Below, piece by piece: positions 47,186 to 54,438 of a DNA stretch of 64,000 nt. Every line of letters begins with the position of its first letter. The first letter of the stretch is position 1. The DNA comes from a virus. Where the stretch lies: the IMG/VR virus record IMGVR_UViG_3300048597_000634, positions 141,545-205,544 of that record; one strand, given 5' to 3'. The notes beneath the pieces were generated by a model. That model searched no databases. It saw only the letters and a program-made list of their open reading frames with translations, and was not told where the DNA came from. The translations under genes were made by a program, and so were the position numbers.

Positions 47186-47365
47186 TTATTGCACTCCTTT
47201 CATGTATTTGATCATAAAGTCATTGATAGCATAGGCTACCGCTTCAAGATGTCTGGGGGTTTTGTAGAAGAGTGAATCTCTTATTTTTACAAGTTGTTTG
47301 TCAAGACGCTTAACTGAAGGTGAAGGTCTGTTGCAGCTTAAAGTGACATTAGTCTTCCTTAACAT
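47186..47365 (-). CDS. MLTK-leader small protein, 59 aa (MLRK)
   Basis: ATGTTAAGGAAGACT gives MLRKTNVTLSCNRPSPSVK and ends EAVAYAINDFMIKYMKGVQ. TAATG junction with the next gene up. Confidence 0.55.
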   Translation of the reverse strand: MLRKTNVTLSCNRPSPSVKRLDKQLVKIRDSLFYKTPRHLEAVAYAINDFMIKYMKGVQ

Positions 47366-47559
47366 TAAATAATCCTATTATGTTGGGTAATGGCTTTGTG
47401 TACGCTGTTCTCTACTATTGAGTAAATTAAGGGCTTTAGGCAGCGGTAGTAGCCAGGAGCCGGTGGTGTCATCCTTAAGAAAGGGACCTGCACCCACTCT
47501 GCGTGGGTAATGTGTGGAGGTCCCTTTCTACTTAGCCTAGCTTGATTCTTAGTTAACAT
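47365..47559 (-). CDS. MLTK-leader small protein, 64 aa
   Basis: MLTKNQARLSRKGPPHIT; PAPGYYRCLKPLIYSIVENS has the same P..C..I pattern as the 44799 trio. Leader TAA ends the gene upstream (11 nt). Confidence 0.6.
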   Translation of the reverse strand: MLTKNQARLSRKGPPHITHAEWVQVPFLRMTPPAPGYYRCLKPLIYSIVENSVHKAITQHNRII

Positions 47560-47764
47560 CCTGGTTCTCTGTCCTCTTAGGGCTTTCGGGTTTTACAATG
47601 GCGGCAAACCCTGCGAATAGAAAGAATATGAACTTGCCTGCCGATAACCAGCGCACGAAGTTCACGGTAAAACCGCAGTAGTCTAGAAAGCATGTCTCTA
47701 CCTTCTTGCGGATGTCTTCTGCTTCAAGGTAGAGGGGTCTGCTCACGCTGCTTTTGGTTAGCAT
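47549..47764 (-). CDS. MLTK-leader small protein, 71 aa, hydrophobic
   Basis: Start set at MLTKSSVSRPLYLEAED. Contains a transmembrane-like stretch (SAGKFIFFLFAGFAAIV), unusual for the set, and a hydrophilic end. Leader ATGCTAACCAAA. Confidence 0.55.
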   Translation of the reverse strand: MLTKSSVSRPLYLEAEDIRKKVETCFLDYCGFTVNFVRWLSAGKFIFFLFAGFAAIVKPESPKRTENQDVN

Positions 47765-47766
47765 CA

Positions 47767-48009
47767 TTAAAGCTCTTTTAGAGGACTCATGTAATGTCCA
47801 GTGGACCACTCTTTTAGATTAAAGTAAGCTTTCAAAGTTCTTTTAATAGCTTTCTCTATCTGAACATATCTATTCATCTCTCTATAAGGGATAGACCTCT
47901 TAATGTCTATCGTCTTTAAGGTGTTAAACCAATTCTGTCGGTATTCATACCTTAAATCGTAGTTTGGAATTGCCCTTGTAACTCTTGCTAGGTCTTTCTT
48001 GGTTAGCAC
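47767..48009 (-). CDS. MLTK-leader small protein, 80 aa (GTG start)
   Basis: GTG start (GTGCTAACCAAG) gives MLTKKDLARVTRAIPNYD. Basic helices follow. Overlaps the damaged gene upstream by 7 nt. Confidence 0.55.
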   Translation of the reverse strand: MLTKKDLARVTRAIPNYDLRYEYRQNWFNTLKTIDIKRSIPYREMNRYVQIEKAIKRTLKAYFNLKEWSTGHYMSPLKEL

Positions 48010-48317
48010 CGCTCGGGCCTCCCTATAAGACTTAGCTCTATGTTTTCTCCAAAGAACTCCATAGGCTTCCAGCGGTTCTCATCCCAAATAAAGTACATCG
48101 TCTTGGTGTGGTTCTGTAGAATAACGGCCACCCTTAGGATGTAGCGTGCTGTTTGCTTTTCACGGTTGGCTCTTTTCTCTGCCAGTGTTACTACACCTGT
48201 GTGGAGAGTGTTCTTAGTCTTGTTAAAGACATGGACTAAGGAGCCTACTTCTATCTCATCGGGCCATTCCTCGAATACGTCGCCGGTGTACTCGGGGGCA
48301 CTGAGAAAGCTTAACGC
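48003..48317 (-). pseudogene. 5'-truncated gene next to the insertion nest
   Basis: An open frame of about 104 codons (LSAPEYTGDVFEEWPDEIEV, then VHVFNKTKNTLHTG and MYFIWDENRWKPMEFF) begins right after a stop at 48318 and has no plausible start. It resembles a phage accessory protein but is not identifiable. The 5' part was probably lost with the IS remnant at 48381-48416. Confidence 0.5.
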
Positions 48318-48380
48318 TTAGGGAGATGGAGCCGCTATCTTTGTTGGAGCAATCCTGCATAGGTAAGTTCTGTCAATGAA

Positions 48381-48416
48381 CTAAGAATCCTTCGCCTTTA
48401 GGCGAGGGAGTGTCAA
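48381..48416 (+). repeat. solitary IS605-type right end relic
   Basis: CTAAGAATCCTTCGCCTTTAGGCGAGGGAGTGTCAA: a GC hairpin followed by TCAA, matching the right end of the intact element at 50329-50358 (CAAGAATCCCCGCCCTAAAGGGCGAGGAGCATGTCAA). The rest of the element is missing. Confidence 0.6.
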
Positions 48417-48556
48417 TGCTGAATGAGTCCTTCTTTTAATAGGGCAGCCTTAGAGGCAGAGTCCATCTTTCTGTTAATGTTCTCCGTGGCCACTAAAACT
48501 GATGTTATTGCTGGACCAATCTCTTTTTGCAGTCCTATTCTTACTAAGATACGGAC
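48413..48556 (-). pseudogene. C-terminal half of an IS-split MNKQ gene
   Basis: VRILVRIGLQKEIGPAITSV continues to LLKEGLIQH and stop. It aligns with RLTILINAEISQAITR of the intact MNKQ gene 50778-51020. The N-terminal half is at 50704-50781; joined in frame at HVRIL they restore the gene, with the old transposon between. Confidence 0.65.
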
Positions 48557-48592
48557 CGTTCACAAAACCTGTAGAAAAACGAGGTCTTGTTT

Positions 48593-49009
48593 TTAGATTG
48601 GATTAACCACTCTAGGGCGCAACGGCTGAGCCCCTATCAACTCGGACATTACGTCGTTGCTGAATACTTTTAGGCAGCAATTTAATGCCCCGTTAACGTC
48701 TGCGTTAAGCAACACACCAGTGGCAGTCTTAAACAACCCACGCTTAACACGACGACCTACATAGGACTTATGCTTCTTGACAGGTTCTAGGTCATAAGCA
48801 GAGCATTTGCTGGTGTAGCTTTCCTCTGTCTCTATTACCTTGATACCTACAAGCGCCGCCTTATATGTGATTTGGTCTATCAGTTTACGGTGGGGAATTT
48901 GAGTAAACTGCTGGTTGTTACGCTTACCAATGTTAATCTCTTGTTTCCACAAGCTGTTGTAGCCCACTACAAGCGTCGTTACTAGGTTTTCGACACAGTA
49001 GTCGATTAC
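48593..49009 (-). pseudogene. C-terminal piece of old tnpB
   Basis: VIDYCVENLVTTLVVGYNSL, WKQEINIGKRNNQQF and ETEESYTSKCSA (RuvC-II region), then YVGRRVKRGLF and LNADVNGALNCC (RuvC-III). Lacks the RuvC-I part. Ends at the left edge of IS-B (TTAC at 49006-49009). Confidence 0.7.
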
Positions 49010-50358
49010 CTAAGAATTGGGTTTAAAGCCTAGCCCTTCAGGGCTACTTTTATCTGCGTCTTTATGTGATAAGATGAGAGGATGTTAGTAAGAGAAGCCA
49101 AGCTATTGAATGGAGCGCAGGGGCAATATATCGCCCTTGATGAAGCCATTCGCACCGCACAGTTCATTCGGAACAAGTGCGTTAAATATTGGATGGACAA
49201 CACAAGTGTGGGTAAAGCAACTCTGTATGTCCACTCTAAAGACCTAGCTAAAGAGTTTGAGTTTGCTAAAAAGCTTAACTCTACTGCTCGACAAGCTAGT
49301 GCTGAACGCGCTTGGACTTCTATCTCTAACTTTTATAGCCGTTGCCGCAAGGGTGAAAAGAAGAAAGGCTACCCTCAGTTTAAGAAGCATTGTCGCTCTG
49401 TGGAGTACAAGCAGTCAGGGTGGAAGCTATCAGGTGATTGTATGCAAATCACATTCACTGATGGATTTAACGCAGGGACTTTCTCTATATTCTGTAATGC
49501 AGAGACAAGGGAAGACTTGCATACACTAAAGATTAACAGGGTACGTGTAGTCTGTCGGGCTGATGGCTACTATGCCCAGTTTCTATTCGATGCCGACCGC
49601 AAGGAACAAGGAGTGTATACAGGTAACGTTATTGGATTGGACTTAGGGTTGAAATACTTCTACAAAGACCAAAACGATAACGCTGTTGTTTATCCCCAGT
49701 ATCTACGGAAAGCAGAGAAGCGTCTTAAGCGACAACAGCGGCGGTTAAGTAGGAAGTTTAAGAAAGGGCTTAAGCCCCAATCTAATAACTACCACAAGCA
49801 AAGAAAACGACTAGGTAAAACCCATCTTAAAGTCCAACGCCAACGTAAAGACTGGAGCATTAAGCAAGCTCGGTGCGTGGTAATGTCTAACGACATTGTG
49901 GTGTACGAAGACTTAAAGATAGGGAACATGGTTAAGAATCATTCCTTGGCTAAGTCAATCTCCGATGCTAGTTGGTATCAATTCACTCAATGGTTAGACT
50001 ACTACGGCAAGATTTGGGACAAGGTAGTTGTATCGGTAAATCCCGCATACACTAGCCAAGATTGTCCCAATTGTGGTCACAGAGTCAAAAAGACATTAAG
50101 TACCAGGACACATTCTTGTCCCAGTTGTGGATTTGAAGCCTGTCGCGATACTGTGGCGGCAATGAACATCCTTAAAAAGGGCATGAAGTTGTTAGGTATT
50201 GAGTGGCAAAACAGTACGCAAGGGCATTGCGAAACTGGGGAGAAATCCCGAACGACTGAGGAGATAATCGCCTCTGCTATAGATAGGCAACTTGAAATAG
50301 TAAGTGATGTCGATGAATCAGTAACAAGAATCCCCGCCCTAAAGGGCGAGGAGCATGT
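49010..50358 (+). mobile_element. IS605-family element with tnpB only (IS-B)
   Basis: Left end: flanking TTAC, then CTAAGAATTGGG and an AGCCCTTCAGGGCT hairpin (49031-49044). Right end: hairpin CCCCGCCCTAAAGGGCGAGG and TCAA. TTAC/TCAA are the cleavage sites of IS608-type elements. If the right end is instead taken at 50356 the old tnpB frame joins precisely, so the end is uncertain by 2 nt. There is no tnpA; it would need a helper. The right end should also be the 3' part of a guide (omega) RNA. Confidence 0.7.
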
Positions 50359-50386
50359 CAAGCTTCCAGTCTTTGTGTGCGGCTAA
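49082..50386 (+). CDS. tnpB: TnpB RNA-guided endonuclease
   Basis: 434 aa. MLVREAKLLNGAQGQYIALD opening, RuvC-I IGLDLGLKYF, RuvC-II VVYEDLKIGNM, zinc ribbon CPNC...CPSC and RuvC-III FEACRDTVAAMNILKK, where DRDxNAA is changed to CRDxVAA but the catalytic Asp remains. TnpB cuts DNA guided by RNA from the element's right end and promotes transposon retention. The last nine codons come from sequence beyond the element, so the natural end was probably nearer the hairpin. Pl strand gene amid minus-strand genes. Confidence 0.85.
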   Translation: MLVREAKLLNGAQGQYIALDEAIRTAQFIRNKCVKYWMDNTSVGKATLYVHSKDLAKEFEFAKKLNSTARQASAERAWTSISNFYSRCRKGEKKKGYPQFKKHCRSVEYKQSGWKLSGDCMQITFTDGFNAGTFSIFCNAETREDLHTLKINRVRVVCRADGYYAQFLFDADRKEQGVYTGNVIGLDLGLKYFYKDQNDNAVVYPQYLRKAEKRLKRQQRRLSRKFKKGLKPQSNNYHKQRKRLGKTHLKVQRQRKDWSIKQARCVVMSNDIVVYEDLKIGNMVKNHSLAKSISDASWYQFTQWLDYYGKIWDKVVVSVNPAYTSQDCPNCGHRVKKTLSTRTHSCPSCGFEACRDTVAAMNILKKGMKLLGIEWQNSTQGHCETGEKSRTTEEIIASAIDRQLEIVSDVDESVTRIPALKGEEHVKLPVFVCG

Positions 50387-50662
50387 ATAACCTTTCCAAG
50401 TCTGAGCAACACGCTTAACTATCTGTTTGGACACCTTTGTAGGCAAGTCCAAATATGCCTCTGTCGCCTTCAGTAGGTGATAAAGGTCATAGAATCCAAT
50501 GTATCCGCCAGACTCAAAGAACTTCTGTCTGATGTGGTAATTGGCTAAGTTGTATAAGTTCTTTGCCCTCCACGATAAATCGTCCACTGTGGAGAAATAG
50601 GCACTTGATAGCTTAATGTTTGTTCGCTCGACTTGTCTCATGGATTTACGCTGTGCAACCAT
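50357..50662 (-). pseudogene. N-terminal piece of old tnpB
   Basis: VERTNIKLSSAYFSTVDDLS, WRAKNLYNLANYHIRQKF and SKQIVKRVAQTWKGYLAAHK follow the N-terminal pattern of TnpB. The frame continues into IS-B for a few codons only. Cut by IS-B at KDWKL. Confidence 0.7.
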
Positions 50663-50703
50663 TACTACTAGATTCTACAACTTTCTACAGATTTATGCCA
50701 ACA

Positions 50704-50781
50704 GTGACCAACCCTTAGGTTGTTGGCTTTAAGAAGTCCAGGATAGGCTCTGAGGCTAGACTCTGCTCTTTGCTTGTTCAT
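50704..50781 (-). pseudogene. N-terminal half of the IS-split MNKQ gene
   Basis: MNKQRAESSLRAYPGLLKAN then NLRVGH; the similarity to MNKQHAKNSLKAYIMAENGF of the upstream gene stops where IS-A begins. ATGA overlap with that gene shows the original tandem layout. Confidence 0.65.
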
Positions 50782-51020
50782 AAGTTAGTCACTATTTGTT
50801 TACTAAGACTTTTCCCGGCGGCTATGCCCATACGCTGGCTAATCCAACAAACTTTGTTTGTGTAACCTATGCTAGTAGTCTTAGTTGTTTGTCTATAGCG
50901 TGTGATAGCCTGACTTATTTCTGCATTAATTAAGATAGTTAGCCTGTGATTCTTACAGATAAAGCCGTTCTCCGCCATTATATACGCCTTCAAGCTATTC
51001 TTAGCGTGCTGCTTGTTCAT
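50778..51020 (-). CDS. MNKQ-leader small protein, 80 aa
   Basis: MNKQHAKNSLKAYIMAEN; Ile/Thr-rich centre and basic end (RMGIAAGKSLSKQIVTNL). Intact member of the MNKQ pair. Confidence 0.58.
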   Translation of the reverse strand: MNKQHAKNSLKAYIMAENGFICKNHRLTILINAEISQAITRYRQTTKTTSIGYTNKVCWISQRMGIAAGKSLSKQIVTNL

Positions 51021-51276
51021 ATAGTCCTAAATCTGATATTACCGTAGCTGTGATTAGGTTCGAAGCACGATCATATAATCTATAAACATCAAACCGAAGC
51101 CAAAGTGTGTGTTCTTTGTACAGTCCTCGATTAGGTAATATAGCTCTTGTGCTTACCGCACTGAGATTAAATCTGACTTGAGTCTTAACTACATTCTGAC
51201 TAGAACAAACGTTGGTTACTGGCTTTTTGAAGGACATCCTATTAGAAATGACGCTGGTCTTAGTTTTAGTTATCAC
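51001..51276 (-). CDS. MLTK-leader small protein, 91 aa (GTG start)
   Basis: GTGATAACTAAAACT gives MITKTKTSVISNRMSFKKP. Ends LYDRASNLITATVISDLGL. Its leader TAA terminates the upstream gene (11 nt). Confidence 0.55.
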   Translation of the reverse strand: MITKTKTSVISNRMSFKKPVTNVCSSQNVVKTQVRFNLSAVSTRAILPNRGLYKEHTLWLRFDVYRLYDRASNLITATVISDLGLYEQAAR

Positions 51277-51469
51277 CACTCCTCCGTTTTAGCGTGGTGC
51301 TTATGGTGTTATAAACAGAATGAAATTGGTTGAGAATTTGCAGTCTTAAAGAACACAACGGCAGACAGTATACAGAGCAACCCTTCGATTGTAACTCTCT
51401 AACTTGTACAGTTATAAGTGACTTGTATGATTTGCTGCGAGCTCCTGCGGCATTAATTTTGGTAATCAT
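51266..51469 (-). CDS. MLTK-leader small protein, 67 aa (MITK)
   Basis: MITKINAAGARSKSYKSL; Cys-rich middle (SKGCSVYCLPLCSLRLQIL). ATGA junction with the next gene up. Confidence 0.58.
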   Translation of the reverse strand: MITKINAAGARSKSYKSLITVQVRELQSKGCSVYCLPLCSLRLQILNQFHSVYNTISTTLKRRSGDN

Positions 51470-51900
51470 GGGGATATGGTAAAGGTTTGTGTTTCTTTAC
51501 TGACACATAAACTTTGCACAACACTTACTTCTGCATTACACTCTCGGCGTTCATTAAATAGTGTACTTACCGCCGCTTGACTGACGATATTTACTGTACA
51601 AGGCGCAATGCCGTCGTTTAATTGAGTATTGTAATCACATAAGCTTTGGCACCACTCATAGACTGTTTGTCGCTCTACTATTGTTAAGTCAACACCTAAT
51701 TCGTTATAAAACTTGTCTGTGCAAAACAAAATTAGATGGACTGTCGGACTATTAATTTTGTTGTAGTTGTACTTGAATGTGGCTCGGCGGCAGCCCTGGT
51801 CATATAACCTACCAAGTAAGGTTAATACGTCCTGCTTATCTGAGTGGTTAGGTGGGAATAGCAGGTACGACGTTTCGGCGTTTAGGGTTATTTCTGACAT
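51466..51900 (-). CDS. hypothetical protein, 144 aa
   Basis: MSEITLNAETSYLLFPPNHS; Cys-containing alpha/beta protein (ILFCTDKFYNELGVDLTIVE). Not recognised. Confidence 0.5.
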   Translation of the reverse strand: MSEITLNAETSYLLFPPNHSDKQDVLTLLGRLYDQGCRRATFKYNYNKINSPTVHLILFCTDKFYNELGVDLTIVERQTVYEWCQSLCDYNTQLNDGIAPCTVNIVSQAAVSTLFNERRECNAEVSVVQSLCVSKETQTFTISP

Positions 51901-51913
51901 ATGCGATTTAAAA

Positions 51914-52321
51914 CTAATAGGATGCGCTGGTGGTCTCTATAGCATCACCCCACGTTTCCAGTATTTTGGGGTAGATGTCGTCTAAGTCGATTTTTAGGCA
52001 GTCGCCTTCACTGTTATAGGCAAAAGCGTAGCCGATGATATAACGCAGCTTTTCAGCCCCAGACTCCATCAGCACAGCCACGCTGTCTTCTTGTAGATGT
52101 TTAGCAAAGAACTCTCTCCAATCAATATCTTCTTCTTCAAAGCCATCTTCGTTATAGGTGAAACTGGGGATACCTTCTTCAAAGAGCAGTGCACAGTATT
52201 CTTTGCCGTCGCGCTCTTCATGCACGACATTACATTGAATAGCATGACACTCCTCAAGGAATAATGCTTTATCTTTTACTCGAAAGTAGTTGGAGCGGGC
52301 GCTTGCGTAGTAATTAGCCAT
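51914..52321 (-). CDS. phage protein, 135 aa (NYYAxARSNYFRVKD family)
   Basis: MANYYASARSNYFRVKDKAL and acidic stretches (DEGFEEEDIDWREFF-like). I associate this opening with a conserved family found in phages and plasmids of unknown function. Overlaps the Cys-rich gene upstream by 46 nt. Confidence 0.5.
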   Translation of the reverse strand: MANYYASARSNYFRVKDKALFLEECHAIQCNVVHEERDGKEYCALLFEEGIPSFTYNEDGFEEEDIDWREFFAKHLQEDSVAVLMESGAEKLRYIIGYAFAYNSEGDCLKIDLDDIYPKILETWGDAIETTSASY

Positions 52322-52608
52322 TTGTCTAATGGGAGGATTCCTTCCCTGTTGAGATCGTTAATATTTAATCGGCCGTACATAGCATTAATACGGTAGGCAA
52401 CGTTATTCATCACTTGGTCGCCCATAGCGACTGCAGAGCCCACACAAATCTTTTGCTCTGCCTTGTGGAGCCTAGTGGTCTTATGGCAGAGGAACGGCTC
52501 GTCTTTGTAGAGGATGCTGTGGGCTATTTCTTGTTTGCGTTCTCGGCTTAGTGTCTTAAGGAAGACAGAGCCCTCACGAAACGGACAGTTACGGCAGGGT
52601 TGTTGCAT
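52276..52608 (-). CDS. DUF6283-like Cys-rich protein, 110 aa
   Basis: PCRNCPFREGSVFL, EPFLCHKTTRLH and KICVGSAVAMGDQ give the C-x2-C ... C-H ... C arrangement typical of DUF6283, probably a zinc-binding protein. Function unknown. Overlaps the next gene by 20 nt. Confidence 0.65.
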   Translation of the reverse strand: MQQPCRNCPFREGSVFLKTLSRERKQEIAHSILYKDEPFLCHKTTRLHKAEQKICVGSAVAMGDQVMNNVAYRINAMYGRLNINDLNREGILPLDKWLITTQAPAPTTFE

Positions 52609-52924
52609 CGTTAATCTCCTTTAAGATCACCTCCCGTTTTTCTGCATCAAGGGGGTCAAGGATGAGCAATTCTTTTAATAACGCTAGTATCTTAGACTGT
52701 AGTTTTAGCAAGGTTAGCATCTTAGGCGCGGCAGCTATTAACCTAGCATTGGCCGCTGCCTCTTCATCATCAATATGATAACTACCATTGATGCCTACTG
52801 AGATGCTAGTAGAGCACGTAGCTACAGTGACTTCTACTCCGTCTTTAGTGGTAGCTATTACAGTGGGGATATGGGTTCCGTTATGAAATCGCCAGGCGCC
52901 GGCGGTGTGTTGTTTATTAGTCAT
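52589..52924 (-). CDS. phage AANARLIAAAP-family protein, 111 aa
   Basis: MTNKQHTAGAWRFHNGTHIP, then EEAAANARLIAAAPKMLTLL. Same domain as 54067-54417 (EALANAKLCAAAPEMFELLL). Widespread in phages; role unknown. Confidence 0.6.
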   Translation of the reverse strand: MTNKQHTAGAWRFHNGTHIPTVIATTKDGVEVTVATCSTSISVGINGSYHIDDEEAAANARLIAAAPKMLTLLKLQSKILALLKELLILDPLDAEKREVILKEINDATTLP

Positions 52925-53270
52925 TGGTTGGTGGGTTTAAGCGTGAGTCACGGCTATCTAAACACCAAAGTAGTTGGTCTTTATTTTCTTGGCACCACCA
53001 GCCCCACAATTCATCCTTATAGAAACTTCGGTTGGTGGGTGACATCAAAGGACTAAACACTTCTAGCTCTTTGTCTTGCACTTTGACAACAATAGCTTCA
53101 TAGCTCTGCTCAAGGTATTGATTGTCTTCGCTAGTTACTTGTACAGACTCATCGCCTAGCGAGATAGTGTAATCAGTGCCTATTGGTATCTGCTCAATTT
53201 GATAAACCTCGCAGTGGTCGCCCACGCGCGGGCGGCAGTTACCTGTGACTACATGTTTCTTAGGTACCAT
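52917..53270 (-). CDS. hypothetical protein, 117 aa
   Basis: MVPKKHVVTGNCRPRVGDHC, beta-rich with KVQDKELEVFSPLM and a WWCQENKDQLLWCL tail. Not recognised. 8-nt overlap downstream. Confidence 0.5.
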   Translation of the reverse strand: MVPKKHVVTGNCRPRVGDHCEVYQIEQIPIGTDYTISLGDESVQVTSEDNQYLEQSYEAIVVKVQDKELEVFSPLMSPTNRSFYKDELWGWWCQENKDQLLWCLDSRDSRLNPPTND

Positions 53271-53314
53271 TAGCTAATCCTTTTGATTAAGTTGTTAGTT
53301 TGTTCTGACGCCCA

Positions 53315-54067
53315 CTAAATACAAGACCCGAATAACTTATTAGCCACAGCATATAATTTGTTAATTACACCCATGTCTTCTGCGTACTCCAAGACCTTCT
53401 TGTTTTCGTTCTTGGCGCGGGCGGATAAGTCAACATGGTGGATGTAGCGGTACTCTTTGTACAGATAATTCCAGAGCGAGGAGTAGGACTCGCCGGTGGA
53501 ATAGGAATAGCCACGGACTAATTCGTTAATAGCACTACGAATAGACTTAGGCGGTACTTCTTCTACTACTGGCGGCAATGCGCGGAGCTCTTCAGACACT
53601 TTGGCGAATCGGTCTTCAATCTTACCAAGACGACTATCGTGCTGCTGCAGTTTCTCAGCCTGTTCTCGCTGTTGTTTTTCTACTGCAATCATAGCTTCGG
53701 CGTGCATCTTTAACAGCTCACCTGGAGTTAGCTCTTTGATGCTATAGGAGCCGGTCTTGCGGATAGAAGGTAGGACTTCAGAGGTCACCCATTTTTTAAA
53801 TGGTTTAGCTATCGGCTTTCGGCAACCCAGCACTAACGAGTATAATCCCGACTCTGATATTAGCCACTTGGACTTAATGCGTTCTATTTCAGCAGTACGG
53901 ATTGAATCCGTACTAACTTTCTCATCGTCGTCAAGCCGCTTAATCGCATCACTTACGTCTAGTTCTAGTACGTGACATGTTTCGCTTGCTACGAACCAAG
54001 GTTCTCCATCGATGTTAATTACGTTGATAGGGTTGTTGTTGAATTGAAATACAGTCAATTCATTCAT
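53315..54067 (-). CDS. BRO-N domain antirepressor-like protein
   Basis: 250 aa. BRO-N domain: VFQFNNNPINVINIDGEPWF, SETCHVLELDVSDAIKRLDD, ISESGLYSLVLGCRKPIAKP, WVTSEVLPSIRKTGSY. C-terminal segment SAINELVRGYSYSTGESYSS and YRYIHHVDLSARAKN is the same as in the KilA-N protein at 22247 and in 23014. Different DNA-binding heads thus share one tail. Confidence 0.75.
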   Translation of the reverse strand: MNELTVFQFNNNPINVINIDGEPWFVASETCHVLELDVSDAIKRLDDDEKVSTDSIRTAEIERIKSKWLISESGLYSLVLGCRKPIAKPFKKWVTSEVLPSIRKTGSYSIKELTPGELLKMHAEAMIAVEKQQREQAEKLQQHDSRLGKIEDRFAKVSEELRALPPVVEEVPPKSIRSAINELVRGYSYSTGESYSSLWNYLYKEYRYIHHVDLSARAKNENKKVLEYAEDMGVINKLYAVANKLFGSCI

Positions 54068-54417
54068 TAGCTAATCCTCTTAATAATATGGTCAATTTGA
54101 TTGTTCAATGCGCCACCTTGTATCTCACCCAGGCGGATAGCCAAGAGTAACTCAAACATCTCTGGAGCGGCGGCGCATAACTTAGCGTTAGCCAAAGCTT
54201 CTTGTTTAGACATCTGATAGGAACCAGTCTGTCCATTACTAACGCCAGGCGCACAGCTTGCTATTGCCACGTAGTATTCTTTTTGTTTATCGGGGGTCAG
54301 AGCGGCGCGTACTTCAGGGATGTATTTGCCATGTACGGCTAACCAATGACCTTGGGTATAGGTTGGGCTGAAGTCTACTTGGGACTTAGAGGAACGGTCT
54401 TTACAGATTAATTTCAT
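54067..54417 (-). CDS. AANARLIAAAP-family protein, 116 aa
   Basis: Start set at MKLICKDRSSKSQVDF; a start 10 codons earlier lies inside a hairpin repeat. QEALANAKLCAAAPEMFELL identifies the family; paralogue of 52589. 1-nt overlap with the BRO-N gene. Confidence 0.55.
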   Translation of the reverse strand: MKLICKDRSSKSQVDFSPTYTQGHWLAVHGKYIPEVRAALTPDKQKEYYVAIASCAPGVSNGQTGSYQMSKQEALANAKLCAAAPEMFELLLAIRLGEIQGGALNNQIDHIIKRIS

Positions 54418-54438
54418 AGGTTTAATGGAGATAATAAG

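Larger units (their letters stand above)
48557..50703 (-). mobile_element. old IS605-type element (IS-A), itself interrupted
   Basis: Limits set by the two halves of the MNKQ gene. It carries a minus-strand tnpB remnant: an N-terminal piece (50357-50662) and a C-terminal piece (48593-49009). The middle with RuvC-I is missing, so it is dead. IS-B sits inside it. Confidence 0.6.
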
